DNA of 64,000 nt. It comes from Cereibacter ovatus (lineage in GTDB: Bacteria > Pseudomonadota > Alphaproteobacteria > Rhodobacterales > Rhodobacteraceae). The stretch covers positions 381,399 to 445,398 of the forward strand of contig NZ_OAOQ01000002.1 of NCBI RefSeq assembly GCF_900207575.1, in the 5' to 3' direction. A program made the position numbers and the translations under genes. Shown one piece after another: positions 48,601 through 55,999 of this stretch. The notes under the pieces were generated by a model. That model ran no database searches and was not told the DNA's origin. It worked only from the letters and a program-made list of their open reading frames with translations. Numbering within the stretch: the first letter of the stretch is position 1; each line of letters opens with the position of its first letter.

Positions 48601-49163
48601 CGGCCCTCGCGCACCTTGTCGGCCAGTTCGGCTTCCGAAGGGATCGGCCGCATCCCGCGCCCGCCACCCCCCCAAGAGGCTTTCAGCATCAAGGGATAGC
48701 CGACCTCGGCCGCCTGACGCTTCACCTCGTCCATGTCGTCGCCAAGGACTTCGGTGGCGGGAATCACCGGCACGCCCGCCGCCATCGCCACCCGCCGCGC
48801 GCTGGCCTTGTCGCCAAGGGCGCGCATCGTCTCGGCCCGCGGGCCGATGAATGCAATGCCCGCCGCATCGCAAGCCTCGACGAAATCGGGGTTTTCCGAC
48901 AGAAGGCCATAGCCCGGATGGATCGCATCGGCGCCCGACATCTTCGCCACGCGGATGATCTCGGGGATGCTCAGGTAGGCGCCGACCGGCGACAGCCCCT
49001 CGCCGATCCGGTAGGCCTCGTCGGCCTTGAAGCGGTGCAGCGACAGCTTGTCTTCCTCGGCATAGACGGCGACCGTCTTCTTGCCCATCTCGTTGGCCGC
49101 GCGCATCACCCGGATGGCGATCTCTCCGCGGTTGGCAATCAGGATCTTGCGGAATTCGGCCAT
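45699..49163 (-). CDS. pyc: Pyruvate carboxylase
   Basis: Carboxylates pyruvate to oxaloacetate to refill the TCA cycle. 1154 residues, the normal single-chain length. Order: biotin carboxylase (1 to about 455; FRKILIANRGEIAIRVMRA, HPGYGLLSENPDF, GGGGRGMR ATP-loop, EVNPRVQVEHTVTEEVTG), carboxyltransferase (about 540-1000; TTMRDGHQSLLATRMR, VECWGGATFDVAYRFL, HFHTHDTSGIAGA), and C-terminal biotin carrier domain with EAMKMET, whose Lys carries biotin, ending LLIELEE. It is monocistronic between two clear ends. The 1213-codon plus-strand ORF here is antisense. Confidence 0.97.
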   Translation of the reverse strand: MAEFRKILIANRGEIAIRVMRAANEMGKKTVAVYAEEDKLSLHRFKADEAYRIGEGLSPVGAYLSIPEIIRVAKMSGADAIHPGYGLLSENPDFVEACDAAGIAFIGPRAETMRALGDKASARRVAMAAGVPVIPATEVLGDDMDEVKRQAAEVGYPLMLKASWGGGGRGMRPIPSEAELADKVREGRREAEAAFGNGEGYLEKMILRARHVEVQILGDKQGNIYHLYERDCTVQRRNQKVVERAPAPYLTDDQRAEVCELGRRICAHVNYECAGTVEFLMDMDSQQFYFIEVNPRVQVEHTVTEEVTGIDIVQAQIRIAEGATLAEATGVARQEDITLSGHALQCRVTTEDPQNNFIPDYGRLTAYRSATGMGIRLDGGTAYAGGVITRYYDSLLVKVTAWAQTPEKAISRMDRALREFRIRGVATNIAFVENLLKHPSFLDYSYTTKFIDTTPELFNFKPRRDRATKILTYIADITVNGHPETAGRPRPPADLRDPKAPEPKGAPAPGTRTLLEEKGPQAVADWMAAQTRVLMTDTTMRDGHQSLLATRMRSIDMIKVTPAYAANLPGLFSVECWGGATFDVAYRFLQECPWQRLRDIRERLPNVMTQMLLRASNGVGYTNYPDNVVQEFVRQAAETGVDVFRVFDSLNWVENMRVAMDAVIEADKLCEGTICYTGDLLDPDRAKYDLGYYVSMGKQLRDAGAHVLGLKDMAGLLKPAAARVLIRALKDEVGLPIHFHTHDTSGIAGATVLAACDAGVDAVDAAMDAFSGGTSQPCLGSIVEALRHTDRDTGLDIEAIREISGYWEQVRHHYCAFESGLQAPASEVYLHEMPGGQFTNLKAQARSMGLEERWPEVAHAYADANRMFGDIVKVTPSSKVVGDMALMMVAQGLTREQVEDPAVEVSFPDSVMDMLKGNLGQPHGGWPEPILKKVLKGEAPPTTRPGAHLLPVDIEAARAKLVSEIKQGDDDPQDHAIDAEDLNGYLMYPKVFTDYRARHKIYGPVRTLPTRTFFYGMHPAEEISAEIDPGKTLEIRLQAVGETSDEGDAKVFFELNGQPRVIRVPNRAVKAKTAVRPKAHDGNPAHVGAPMPGSVAAVAVTVGQKVKPGDLLLTIEAMKMETGLHADRAATVKAVHVAPGAQIEAKDLLIELEE

Positions 49164-49342
49164 GGTTTTCCTCTGGGTCTGCGCGGTGTCGCGCGAACTT
49201 TAGTGGTGCCGCGGTGCGGCGCAATAGCACACTGCGCCATCTGGAAAGATTTTCTGACCGATCCGGCGCGAACGGATGCCTTCCCGTGAACAATCGCGGA
49301 ACAATTCTTTTACTTCCGCGGCGGGCAGGCTAAACTGCCACC

Positions 49343-51694
49343 ATGACCCGGTTTGACGAGAACGATGCCTTCGAGGCGGCGGTGCCGCTTTCCCGCCGCG
49401 CCATGGCCGCGCGGCCGCAGCCCTATCTGGACGACCTGAACCCCGCACAGCGCGCGGCGGTGATGGCGCTGGATGGGCCGGTGCTGATGCTGGCCGGCGC
49501 CGGCACCGGCAAGACCAAGGCGCTGACCGCGCGGATCGTGCATCTTCTCGATTCGGGAAAGGCCCGGCCGAACCAGATCCTCGCCGTGACCTTCACCAAC
49601 AAGGCCGCGCGCGAGATGAAGGACCGTGTGGCCCGGATGCTGGGGCAGGTCGAGGGGATGCCCTGGATGGGCACCTTCCATTCGATCAGCGTGAAGATCC
49701 TGCGCCGGCACGCCGAACTGGTGGGGCTGAAGTCGAACTTCACGATTCTGGACACCGACGACCAGTTGCGCCTGCTGAAGCAGTTGATCGTGGCCGCGAA
49801 CATCGACGAAAAACGCTGGCCGGCGCGGATGCTGGCCGGGCTGATCGACAACTGGAAGAACCGCGCCTGGACGCCGGCGAAGGTTCCGGCCTCCGAGGCG
49901 GGGGCCTACAACAACCGCGGAACCGAGCTTTACGAGCAATACCAGCACCGCCTGCGAGAGTTGAACGCCACCGATTTCGGTGACCTTCTGCTGCATGTGC
50001 TGACGATCTTTCAGGCCCACCCGGATGTGCTGGCGCAGTATCAGAACTGGCTGCCTTACATTCTGGTGGACGAATATCAGGACACCAACGTCGCGCAATA
50101 CATGTGGCTGCGGCTGCTGGCGCAGGCGCATCGCAACATCTGCTGCGTGGGTGACGACGACCAGTCGATCTATGGTTGGCGCGGCGCCGAGGTGGGCAAT
50201 ATCCTGCGGTTCGAAAAGGACTTTCCCGGCGCGCAGGTGATCCGGCTGGAACAGAACTACCGCTCGACCCCGCATATCCTTGCGGCGGCGTCGGGGGTGA
50301 TCGCGGCCAATGCCGGGCGGCTGGGCAAGACGCTGTGGACCGAGCGGCAAGAGGGCGAAAAGGTCCGCCTGATCGGCCATTGGGACGGCGAGGAGGAAGC
50401 CCGCTGGATCGGTGACGAGGTCGAAGGCTTCCAGCGTGGCCGCGGCGATCTGCGCCTCTTCGGGCTGGACGACATGGCGATCCTTGTCCGTGCCAGCCAC
50501 CAGATGCGCGCCTTCGAGGACCGCTTTCTGACCATCGGCCTGCCCTATCGTGTCATCGGCGGCCCCCGCTTCTACGAGCGGTTGGAGATTCGCGATGCGA
50601 TGGCCTATTTCCGTCTGGCCGTCAGCCCCGAGGACGATCTTGCCTTCGAGAGGGTGGTGAACCAGCCCAAGCGCGGCCTTGGCGACAAGGCCCAGCAAGA
50701 GATTCAGCGCGAGGCGCGCAGCCATGGCCTGTCCCTGCTGGAAGGCGCGCGGGGCCTGCTGGCGCGCGGCGGCATTGGCGGCAAGGGCGCGGGGCAGTTG
50801 CGCGCCTTTGTTGACGGGATCGACCGCTGGCACGCGATCACGCTTCAGCGCGACCACGACCATATCCGGCTGGCCGAGCAGATTCTGGACGAATCCGGCT
50901 ACACCGCGATGTGGCAGGCCGACAAGACGCCCGAGGCGCCCGGCCGGCTGGAAAACCTGAAGGAACTGGTCAAGGCGCTGGAACAGTTCGAGAATCTGCA
51001 AGGGTTCCTGGAACACGTCGCCCTGATCATGGACAACGAGACCGAGGAAGCCGCCGAAAAGGTCACGATCATGACCCTTCACGCGGCCAAGGGACTTGAA
51101 TTTCCAGTGGTATTCCTGCCGGGGTGGGAGGACGGGCTGTTCCCCTCGCAACGCTCGATGGATGAAAGCGGGCAGCGCGGTGTCGAAGAGGAACGCCGGT
51201 TGGCCTATGTCGGCATCACCCGGGCGGAACAGGTCTGCACCATTTCCTTTGCCGCCAACCGCCGGGTCTATGGCCAGTGGCAAAGCCAGTTGCCGTCGCG
51301 TTTCATCGACGAACTGCCCGCGGCGCATGTCGAGGTGCTGACGCCGCCCGGCCTTTATGGCGGCGGCTATGGCGCGGCGGGGATGGCGTCCTCGTTGGAA
51401 GCCAAGGCGATGCGGGCGGATGTCTACAGCTCGCCGGGCTGGAAGCGGATGCAGGATCGCGGCGCATCGCGGCCCGTCAGCCAGCCGCGCGAAGGCCGGC
51501 ATGTGACCATCGATCTTCAGGCGGTCTCGGCCTTTACCCTGGGCTGCCGGGTGTTCCACCAGAAATTCGGCTATGGCACCGTGCAAGGGATTGAGGGCGA
51601 CAAGCTGGATGTGGCCTTTGACAAGGCCGGCGCAAAGAAGGTGGTGGCGGGGTTTGTCGTGCCCGCGCAACAGGCTGACGACATTCCGTTCTGA
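49343..51694 (+). CDS. uvrD: UvrD/PcrA/Rep-family 3'-5' DNA helicase
   Basis: A 783-residue superfamily 1A helicase for repair and replication-fork rescue. Motifs: Walker A AGAGTGKT (51-58), TFTNKAAREMK, Walker B DEYQDTN, GDDDQSIYGWRGA, LEQNYRST, TIMTLHAAKGLEFPVVFLPGW and RRLAYVGITRAEQ. The C-terminal ~50 residues (LGCRVFHQKFGYGTV...GAKKVVAGFVVPA) match the Tudor-like tail of PcrA/UvrD used for RNA polymerase contact. The start ATG 49343 fits. The name UvrD versus PcrA is a matter of annotation habit. Confidence 0.95.
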   Translation: MTRFDENDAFEAAVPLSRRAMAARPQPYLDDLNPAQRAAVMALDGPVLMLAGAGTGKTKALTARIVHLLDSGKARPNQILAVTFTNKAAREMKDRVARMLGQVEGMPWMGTFHSISVKILRRHAELVGLKSNFTILDTDDQLRLLKQLIVAANIDEKRWPARMLAGLIDNWKNRAWTPAKVPASEAGAYNNRGTELYEQYQHRLRELNATDFGDLLLHVLTIFQAHPDVLAQYQNWLPYILVDEYQDTNVAQYMWLRLLAQAHRNICCVGDDDQSIYGWRGAEVGNILRFEKDFPGAQVIRLEQNYRSTPHILAAASGVIAANAGRLGKTLWTERQEGEKVRLIGHWDGEEEARWIGDEVEGFQRGRGDLRLFGLDDMAILVRASHQMRAFEDRFLTIGLPYRVIGGPRFYERLEIRDAMAYFRLAVSPEDDLAFERVVNQPKRGLGDKAQQEIQREARSHGLSLLEGARGLLARGGIGGKGAGQLRAFVDGIDRWHAITLQRDHDHIRLAEQILDESGYTAMWQADKTPEAPGRLENLKELVKALEQFENLQGFLEHVALIMDNETEEAAEKVTIMTLHAAKGLEFPVVFLPGWEDGLFPSQRSMDESGQRGVEEERRLAYVGITRAEQVCTISFAANRRVYGQWQSQLPSRFIDELPAAHVEVLTPPGLYGGGYGAAGMASSLEAKAMRADVYSSPGWKRMQDRGASRPVSQPREGRHVTIDLQAVSAFTLGCRVFHQKFGYGTVQGIEGDKLDVAFDKAGAKKVVAGFVVPAQQADDIPF

Positions 51695-51799
51695 TGCGCG
51701 GCTGATCGCGACCTGACAGACGGCTTGCCCGAAAAGGAAACGGCGGCGCCCGGGAGACCGGCGCCGCCGTTTGCGTATGACCGGAGAGGGAGCAGCCGG

Positions 51800-51885
51800 T
51801 CAGAAAAGGCGCGGCGACCCCAGGGAGGAGGAAGGGGCCGCCGCTCTGGTCATCGGCACCGCGGGAGGAGGTGCAGCGCCGAAGC
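51800..51885 (-). ncRNA. CcsR-type ('cuckoo') sRNA, copy 4
   Basis: Two hairpins on the minus strand: 51855-51880 and 51811-51844, each with CCTCCTCCC in the loop (51863-51871 and 51823-51831). The second has an 11-bp stem (GCGGCGGCCCC/GGGGTCGCCGC with one G-U) and is followed by GCCTTTTCTG, terminator-like. It lies distal to the DUF1127 gene and is nearly identical to copy 3 (4 differences in 105 bases by eye). Confidence 0.8.
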
Positions 51886-51904
51886 CTGGATAGGGCACAG
51901 GACC

Positions 51905-51990
51905 CCGAAACGGATGCGGCGACCCCAGGGAGGAGGAGGGGGCCGCCGCTCTGGTCATCGGCACCGCGGGAGGAGGTGCAGCGCCGAAGC
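51905..51990 (-). ncRNA. CcsR-type ('cuckoo') sRNA, copy 3
   Basis: Hairpins at 51960-51985 (8-bp stem) and 51916-51949 (11-bp stem), both loops with CCTCCTCCC (51968-51976, 51928-51936), followed by ATCCGTTTCGG. It has a 105-bp tandem relation to copy 4. CcsR RNAs in R. sphaeroides are named for this loop motif, an anti-Shine-Dalgarno-like sequence. Confidence 0.82.
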
Positions 51991-52011
51991 CTGGATGGGG
52001 CACAGTGCCCC

Positions 52012-52092
52012 GAAACGGATGCAGCGACCCCAGGGAGGAGGAGGGGGCCGCTGCGGTTCCGATTGGCCCAGGGAGGAGGAGGGGCCTTTCGA
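52012..52092 (-). ncRNA. CcsR-type ('cuckoo') sRNA, copy 2
   Basis: Hairpins at 52065-52086 (GGCCC/GGGCC) and 52021-52054 (GCAGCGGCCCC/GGGGTCGCTGC, 11 bp), with loops CCTCCTCCC at 52071-52079 and 52033-52041. The first stem is diverged from copies 3 and 4, while the second is kept by paired changes (A-T at the third pair), which supports RNA structure over coding. Confidence 0.82.
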
Positions 52093-52142
52093 ACATTTTC
52101 TGAAGCTTGCGCCTCAAACCTTGATGAAAGCTTTCGCTTTCG

Positions 52143-52220
52143 AAGAAAGGACGGCGACACCAGGGAGGAGGAGAAGTGCCGCCGTTACTGCCATGGACCC
52201 CGGGAGGAGGTGAGGCCCAG
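52143..52220 (-). ncRNA. CcsR-type ('cuckoo') sRNA, copy 1
   Basis: First RNA after the DUF1127 gene. Hairpins at 52195-52218 (7-bp stem with G-U pairs) and 52151-52185 (10-bp stem ACGGCGGCAC/GTGTCGCCGT), with loops CCTCCTCCC at 52202-52210 and 52163-52171, followed by CCTTTCTTCG. A 50-base spacer with CTTTCG/CGAAAG repeats separates it from copy 2. Confidence 0.82.
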
Positions 52221-52231
52221 CAGGAAAACCA

Positions 52232-52447
52232 TCATTTGCCGTAGGCGGCTTCCATCGCGACGCGGGTGATCATCGAGCGGTGGATGCCAAGATCGGCCAG
52301 TTCGCGGGTGGTCAACCCGTTCAGTTCCCGCACCGTGTCGCGGTAGACCCGGCGCTGCGCCAGCGCCTGCTTCACCGAAGCCACAAGGCCGGTCAGCCGG
52401 TCGCCAAGACCGGCGTTCGCCATGCGGGTGGTGTTTGCGTAAGCCAT
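52232..52447 (-). CDS. ccaF1: DUF1127 protein, CcaF1-like
   Basis: A 71-residue protein: MAYANTTRMANAG, a basic helix (ASVKQALAQRRVYRDTVREL) and the DUF1127 core LNGLTTRELADLGIHRSMI. In R. sphaeroides a DUF1127 protein encoded just upstream of CcsR1-4 (CcaF1) binds RNA and affects sRNA processing. The same order here (DUF1127 gene followed after 12 bases by four CCTCCTCCC RNAs) supports that identification over other DUF1127 paralogues. The mRNA and the sRNAs are probably one precursor. In R. sphaeroides the locus is under RpoHI/RpoHII control. Confidence 0.85.
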   Translation of the reverse strand: MAYANTTRMANAGLGDRLTGLVASVKQALAQRRVYRDTVRELNGLTTRELADLGIHRSMITRVAMEAAYGK

Positions 52448-52524
52448 TTCGTAGTGTCCCAACTTCACCCAGTTCGCTCGAACCACCTTCGTCCCGTGAC
52501 GATGCCGCCGCGCTGTTAGGGCAA

Positions 52525-52553
52525 ACATGGGGCATTTGCTGCAACTGCACAAT
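52525..52553 (-). promoter_or_regulatory. Candidate RpoH-type promoter of ccaF1-CcsR
   Basis: On the minus strand CCCCATGT (52525-52532) matches the heat-shock-sigma -10 pattern CCCCATNT, with ATTG (52550-52553) 17 bases upstream as a weak -35 (consensus CTTG). It is about 78 bases before the DUF1127 start. The rest of the 274-bp gap to the Mrp gene shows nothing else clear. Confidence 0.4.
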
Positions 52554-52721
52554 GCGCCACATCGGCATTGCTGCCATGCGGCATATGCATGGCTCGGTTG
52601 AGAACTTTTTGACGTTTGTGCAGGTGCATCGCCGCCGCTTTCGGCTGGAATGAAACAAGGGCTTGCCCTTTCGTGCGGGCGCCGCAACGTAAAGCCCGTC
52701 ATGGGCGAAGGAGAAGGCGAT

Positions 52722-53789
52722 ATGACGGTGGCTCGTGAATCCGTTCTGGCGGTGCTGGACCGCATCTCTTTGCCGGACGGGGGCACTCTTGTCTCGCGCG
52801 ATCTGATTCGTGCGCTGGTGGTCGAGGGCGGCGCGGTGCGCTTCGTGATCGAGGCCGAAAGCCCTGAAATGGCCCGTGCGGTCGAGCCGCTTCGCGCGAT
52901 GGCCGAACGCGCGCTGCTGGCCCTGCCGGGGGTGGTGTCGGTGCAGGCGGTGACGACCGCGCACGGGCCGGCGGCCAAGGCGCCGTCGCTGAAGATCGGG
53001 CAGCATCCGACGCCGCAGCCCGCCGGGCCGCAGAAGGTGGCGGGGATCGACCGCATCATCGCCGTGGGATCGGGCAAGGGCGGGGTGGGCAAGTCCACCG
53101 TGTCGTCCAATCTTGCGGTGGCGCTGGCGCGTCAGGGGCGGCGGGTGGGTCTGCTGGATGCCGACATCTACGGCCCCTCGCAGCCGCGGATGATGGGGGT
53201 GAACCGCCGCCCGGCCTCGCCCGATGGCAAGACCATCCTGCCGGTCGAGGCGCATGGCGTCACCATGATGTCGATCGGGCTGATGCTGAAAGACGATGAG
53301 GCGGTGATCTGGCGCGGCCCGATGCTGATGGGCGCGCTTCAGCAGTTGATCGGGCAGGTGGACTGGGGCCGGCTGGATGTGCTGATCGTGGATCTGCCGC
53401 CGGGCACCGGCGACATCCAGCTGACGCTGTGCCAGCGCACGCAGCTGACCGGCGCCATCGTGGTGTCGACCCCGCAGGATGTGGCGCTGCTGGATGCGAA
53501 GAAGGCGCTCGACATGTTCCGCAAGCTGGGCACCCCGGTGCTGGGGCTGGTCGAGAACATGTCGGTCTATGTCTGCCCCAACTGCGGCCACGAGGCGCAT
53601 ATCTTCGGCCATGGCGGCGTGGCGCGCGAGGCCGAGAGGCTGGGTGTGCCGTTGCTGGCCGAACTGCCGCTGGATCTGGCGGTGCGCGAGGGCGGCGATG
53701 CCGGCCGGCCCGTCGCCGCGGCCGAAGGGCCGCTGGCCGATGCCTATGCCGCGCTTGCCCGCCGCCTTGTCGCGGACGGCATGGCCTGA
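52722..53789 (+). CDS. apbC: Mrp/NBP35-type Fe-S carrier ATPase (ApbC)
   Basis: A 355-residue P-loop ATPase that carries Fe-S clusters to target proteins. N-terminal DUF59-like domain (1 to about 80); Walker [12 protein letters not shown] (117-127); [20 protein letters not shown], and the cluster-binding CPNC in [14 protein letters not shown]. The start is ATG 52722 (MTVARESVL) with AGGAGAAGG ahead; the frame open from 52650 adds an atypical lead. Functionally it complements the suf operon at 8-16 kb, but it is separately placed here, beside the CcsR locus. Confidence 0.95.
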   Translation: MTVARESVLAVLDRISLPDGGTLVSRDLIRALVVEGGAVRFVIEAESPEMARAVEPLRAMAERALLALPGVVSVQAVTTAHGPAAKAPSLKIGQHPTPQPAGPQKVAGIDRIIAVGSGKGGVGKSTVSSNLAVALARQGRRVGLLDADIYGPSQPRMMGVNRRPASPDGKTILPVEAHGVTMMSIGLMLKDDEAVIWRGPMLMGALQQLIGQVDWGRLDVLIVDLPPGTGDIQLTLCQRTQLTGAIVVSTPQDVALLDAKKALDMFRKLGTPVLGLVENMSVYVCPNCGHEAHIFGHGGVAREAERLGVPLLAELPLDLAVREGGDAGRPVAAAEGPLADAYAALARRLVADGMA

Positions 53790-54173
53790 ACCCGCGCCGG
53801 GATTTCATGGAACGGGCCGCGCGGTCCCGCCGAAAGGCGGTGGGAAACCATGGGTCGCGGGGCTGGGAAATCATGGGATGGCCGCATTCGCGCGGCCATC
53901 CGCCGAATCACTGGCCTCGCACTACGGCGATTCTGCGCGTTCACGCCGGGATCCTTGGCGAATGCTACTGCCACTTTTCCCGCTTACCTGTGACAAATTG
54001 GCCGCGTCTGCGGGTGGTCTTGGGATTGCATGGAACGCCAGTTTGTTAATAATTCATACCATATCTAGAGAGCATCTTCGGTCTCTTTCCCGAGATATTG
54101 CGGATGCGGCCGGTCAGAATCCTCTTGTTAACGAATGCGCCCGCGGCGCAGCCCGGCCCGGCTTTGGTGGTTG
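53790..54173 (+). other. Gene-free stretch between apbC and the MraZ-box array
   Basis: No frame is convincing. It contains a perfect 10-bp hairpin (GGATGGCCGC/GCGGCCATCC, 53876-53901), probably the apbC terminator; TGGG motifs at 53841, 53851, 53864 and 53874 (two pairs, each 10 apart); and an AT-rich segment with TTAATAATTCATACCATATC (about 54045-54066) that is the best promoter-like region for the division-cluster leader. Confidence 0.5.
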
Positions 54174-54217
54174 CCCTTATCTACCCATTGCGTCCCATCA
54201 AATCCCATGGCATCCCT
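54174..54217 (+). promoter_or_regulatory. Five 10-bp-spaced CCCA/CCCT boxes, candidate MraZ operator
   Basis: CCCT 54174, CCCA 54184, CCCA 54194, CCCA 54204, CCCT 54214: five boxes at exactly 10-bp spacing. On the minus strand these read TGGG-N6 direct repeats. E. coli MraZ binds TGGGN repeats separated by 5 bases, that is one per helical turn, upstream of its own operon. The array lies 270-315 bases before mraZ, reversed in orientation relative to the gene. Confidence 0.6.
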
Positions 54218-54224
54218 AGGCCAC

Positions 54225-54440
54225 GAGATGAGAACGGGCCGACGAACAGGGGCGACCAAAGACCCCGAACAGGCGAAAAAGCAGGCTTCATACAGGCACC
54301 CGCTTTCATCCCGAACGATAGATCCGGCGCGCATACGAGCAGACATCCCCCCAGGAGTGTGTGCGCAGTTGGACACCCAGCGATGGGACAGCACGGCGGA
54401 TCGGGCAGTGGCAGCCGCTCGATCCGCCGCTTTCGTTTCA
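54225..54440 (+). ncRNA. Candidate UpsM-type sRNA from the dcw 5' leader
   Basis: In R. sphaeroides the abundant sRNA UpsM (about 200 nt) arises by premature termination in the mraZ leader. Here the leader has a 9-bp GC stem (GGCGGATCG 54395-54403, CGATCCGCC 54420-54428) followed by GCTTTCGTTTC, a terminator-like end, about 50 bases before mraZ. About 200 nt upstream of it lies the MraZ-box array. A second hairpin (CAGGGC/GCCCTG, 54439-54455) sits before the ribosome site. Ends are estimated, not measured. Confidence 0.55.
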
Positions 54441-54487
54441 GGGCGATTTGCCCTGTGCGGACAGAACGGTGAAGGAGCCGAAGGGCC

Positions 54488-55000
54488 GTGGCCGAGGCGT
54501 TCAGAGGCGAGTTCAATCAGAAGGTTGACGCGAAGGCGCGGGTCTCCGTGCCGGCCTCGTTCCGGCGCGTGATCGAGGCGGGCGACCCCAAGTTCGCAGG
54601 CGGCAAATCCAGCTTTGTTCTGGTCTACGGCGGCGACCGCCAGTATCTTGAATGCTACACCATGACCGAAATGGCGAAGATCGAGGATCAGATCGCGCTG
54701 CTTCCGGCCGGGTCGAAAAGCCGCCGCTACCTTGAACGCAACATGATCACGCTGGCCCTGAACATGGAAGTGGACGAGGACGGCCGGATCGTGCTGCCGC
54801 AGAAGGGCCGCGACAAGCTGGGCATCACCCCCGACGAGATGAAGGCCGGGCTTGAGGCGGTGTTCGCCGGCACGCTGAACAAGTTCCAGATCTGGAAATC
54901 CGAGACCTACGCCGCCGCACTCGCGGCCGAGGCGGACGAGGACGACCTGCTGCCGCCGGGCGCCGACATGCTGTCGCTGCTGCCGGGCGCGGGGGACTGA
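54488..55000 (+). CDS. mraZ: Division/cell-wall cluster regulator MraZ
   Basis: A DNA-binding AbrB-like repressor of its own dcw operon. 170 residues with two SpoVT/AbrB-like halves: FRGEFNQKVDAKARVSVPASFR and LNMEVDEDGRIVLPQKGRDKLGI. The start is GTG 54488, ten bases after AAGGAG. The C-terminus is acidic and longer than in E. coli (152 residues). It is the first gene of a run of eight; rsmH starts four bases after its stop. Confidence 0.95.
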   Translation: MAEAFRGEFNQKVDAKARVSVPASFRRVIEAGDPKFAGGKSSFVLVYGGDRQYLECYTMTEMAKIEDQIALLPAGSKSRRYLERNMITLALNMEVDEDGRIVLPQKGRDKLGITPDEMKAGLEAVFAGTLNKFQIWKSETYAAALAAEADEDDLLPPGADMLSLLPGAGD

Positions 55001-55003
55001 GCC

Positions 55004-55999
55004 GTGATCCCCGACGCGCCCGATCGCCAGCCCCATGTCCCGGTGCTGCTGGGGCCGCTTCTGGATGCGGTGGCGCCGGTTTCCGGCGTCTGGCTGGATG
55101 GCACCTTTGGCGCGGGCGGCTACAGCCGCGGCCTGCTTGAGGCCGGGGCCGCGCAGGTGATCGGCGTCGATCGCGATCCGTTGGCACTTCAGATGGCGGC
55201 CGGCTGGGCCGGGGCCTATGGCGACCGGCTGCGCCTTGTGGCGGGAACCTTCTCCGGGCTGGATCAGCACGCGGGCGGGCCGCTCGATGGGGTGGTGCTG
55301 GATCTGGGCGTCTCGTCGATGCAGCTTGATCTGCCCGAGCGCGGGTTCTCGTTCCAGAAGGACGGCCCCCTGGACATGCGGATGAGCCAGTCGGGCGACA
55401 GCGCCGCCGATCTGGTCAATACCGCGTCCGAGGAAGACCTGGCCGACATCCTGTTCCACTACGGCGAGGAACGCGCCTCGCGGCGGATCGCACGGGCCAT
55501 TGTCGCCGCACGGGCGGCTGGGCCGATCACCCGCACGCTGGAACTGGCCGAGATCGTCGCCCGCTGCCTGCCGCGGCCGAAACCCGGTCAGGCCCATCCC
55601 GCGACCCGCAGCTTTCAGGCGATCCGCATCGCGGTCAACGCCGAGTTTTCCGAACTGGTCGCCGGGCTTGAGGCCGCCGAACGCGCGCTGAAACCGGGTG
55701 GCAAGCTGGCGGTCGTCACCTTCCACAGCCTTGAAGACCGGATCGTGAAGCGGTTTTTGCAACTGCGCTCGGGCGGGGAAGGGCAGGGCAGCCGCCATGG
55801 CCCCGCAACGCAGGCCGAAGCCCCCCGCTTCACCCTGCCCTTGCGCCGTGCGAAAGGGCCCGATGAGGCGGAACTGGCCCACAATCCCCGTTCCCGTTCG
55901 GCCAAGCTGCGCGTGGGCATCCGCACGGATGCGCCCGCAGGCCACGTCGATGCCCGTGCGCTGGGGGTTCCGCTGATCCCGAAGAAAGGACGTCGCTGA
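55004..55999 (+). CDS. rsmH: 16S rRNA m4C1402 methyltransferase RsmH (MraW)
   Basis: SAM-dependent methyltransferase for C1402 of 16S rRNA. 331 residues from GTG 55004 ([16 protein letters not shown]). Motifs: [17 protein letters not shown] (SAM motif I), [41 protein letters not shown] and [16 protein letters not shown]. Its stop overlaps the ftsL start by one base. Confidence 0.96.
   Translation: MIPDAPDRQPHVPVLLGPLLDAVAPVSGVWLDGTFGAGGYSRGLLEAGAAQVIGVDRDPLALQMAAGWAGAYGDRLRLVAGTFSGLDQHAGGPLDGVVLDLGVSSMQLDLPERGFSFQKDGPLDMRMSQSGDSAADLVNTASEEDLADILFHYGEERASRRIARAIVAARAAGPITRTLELAEIVARCLPRPKPGQAHPATRSFQAIRIAVNAEFSELVAGLEAAERALKPGGKLAVVTFHSLEDRIVKRFLQLRSGGEGQGSRHGPATQAEAPRFTLPLRRAKGPDEAELAHNPRSRSAKLRVGIRTDAPAGHVDARALGVPLIPKKGRR

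Noticed and set aside
45648..49289. 1213-codon plus-strand ORF opposite pyruvate carboxylase
   Set aside because: It is antisense to a complete, motif-rich pyc gene. Its His/Val/Asp-rich composition is what reverse-complemented GC-rich coding DNA gives.
51811..52060. Possible CRISPR or protein-repeat array
   Set aside because: 105-bp period without short repeat/spacer structure; translations are Arg/Gly- or Ser/Pro-rich and unconvincing; the hairpins with paired changes point to structured RNA.
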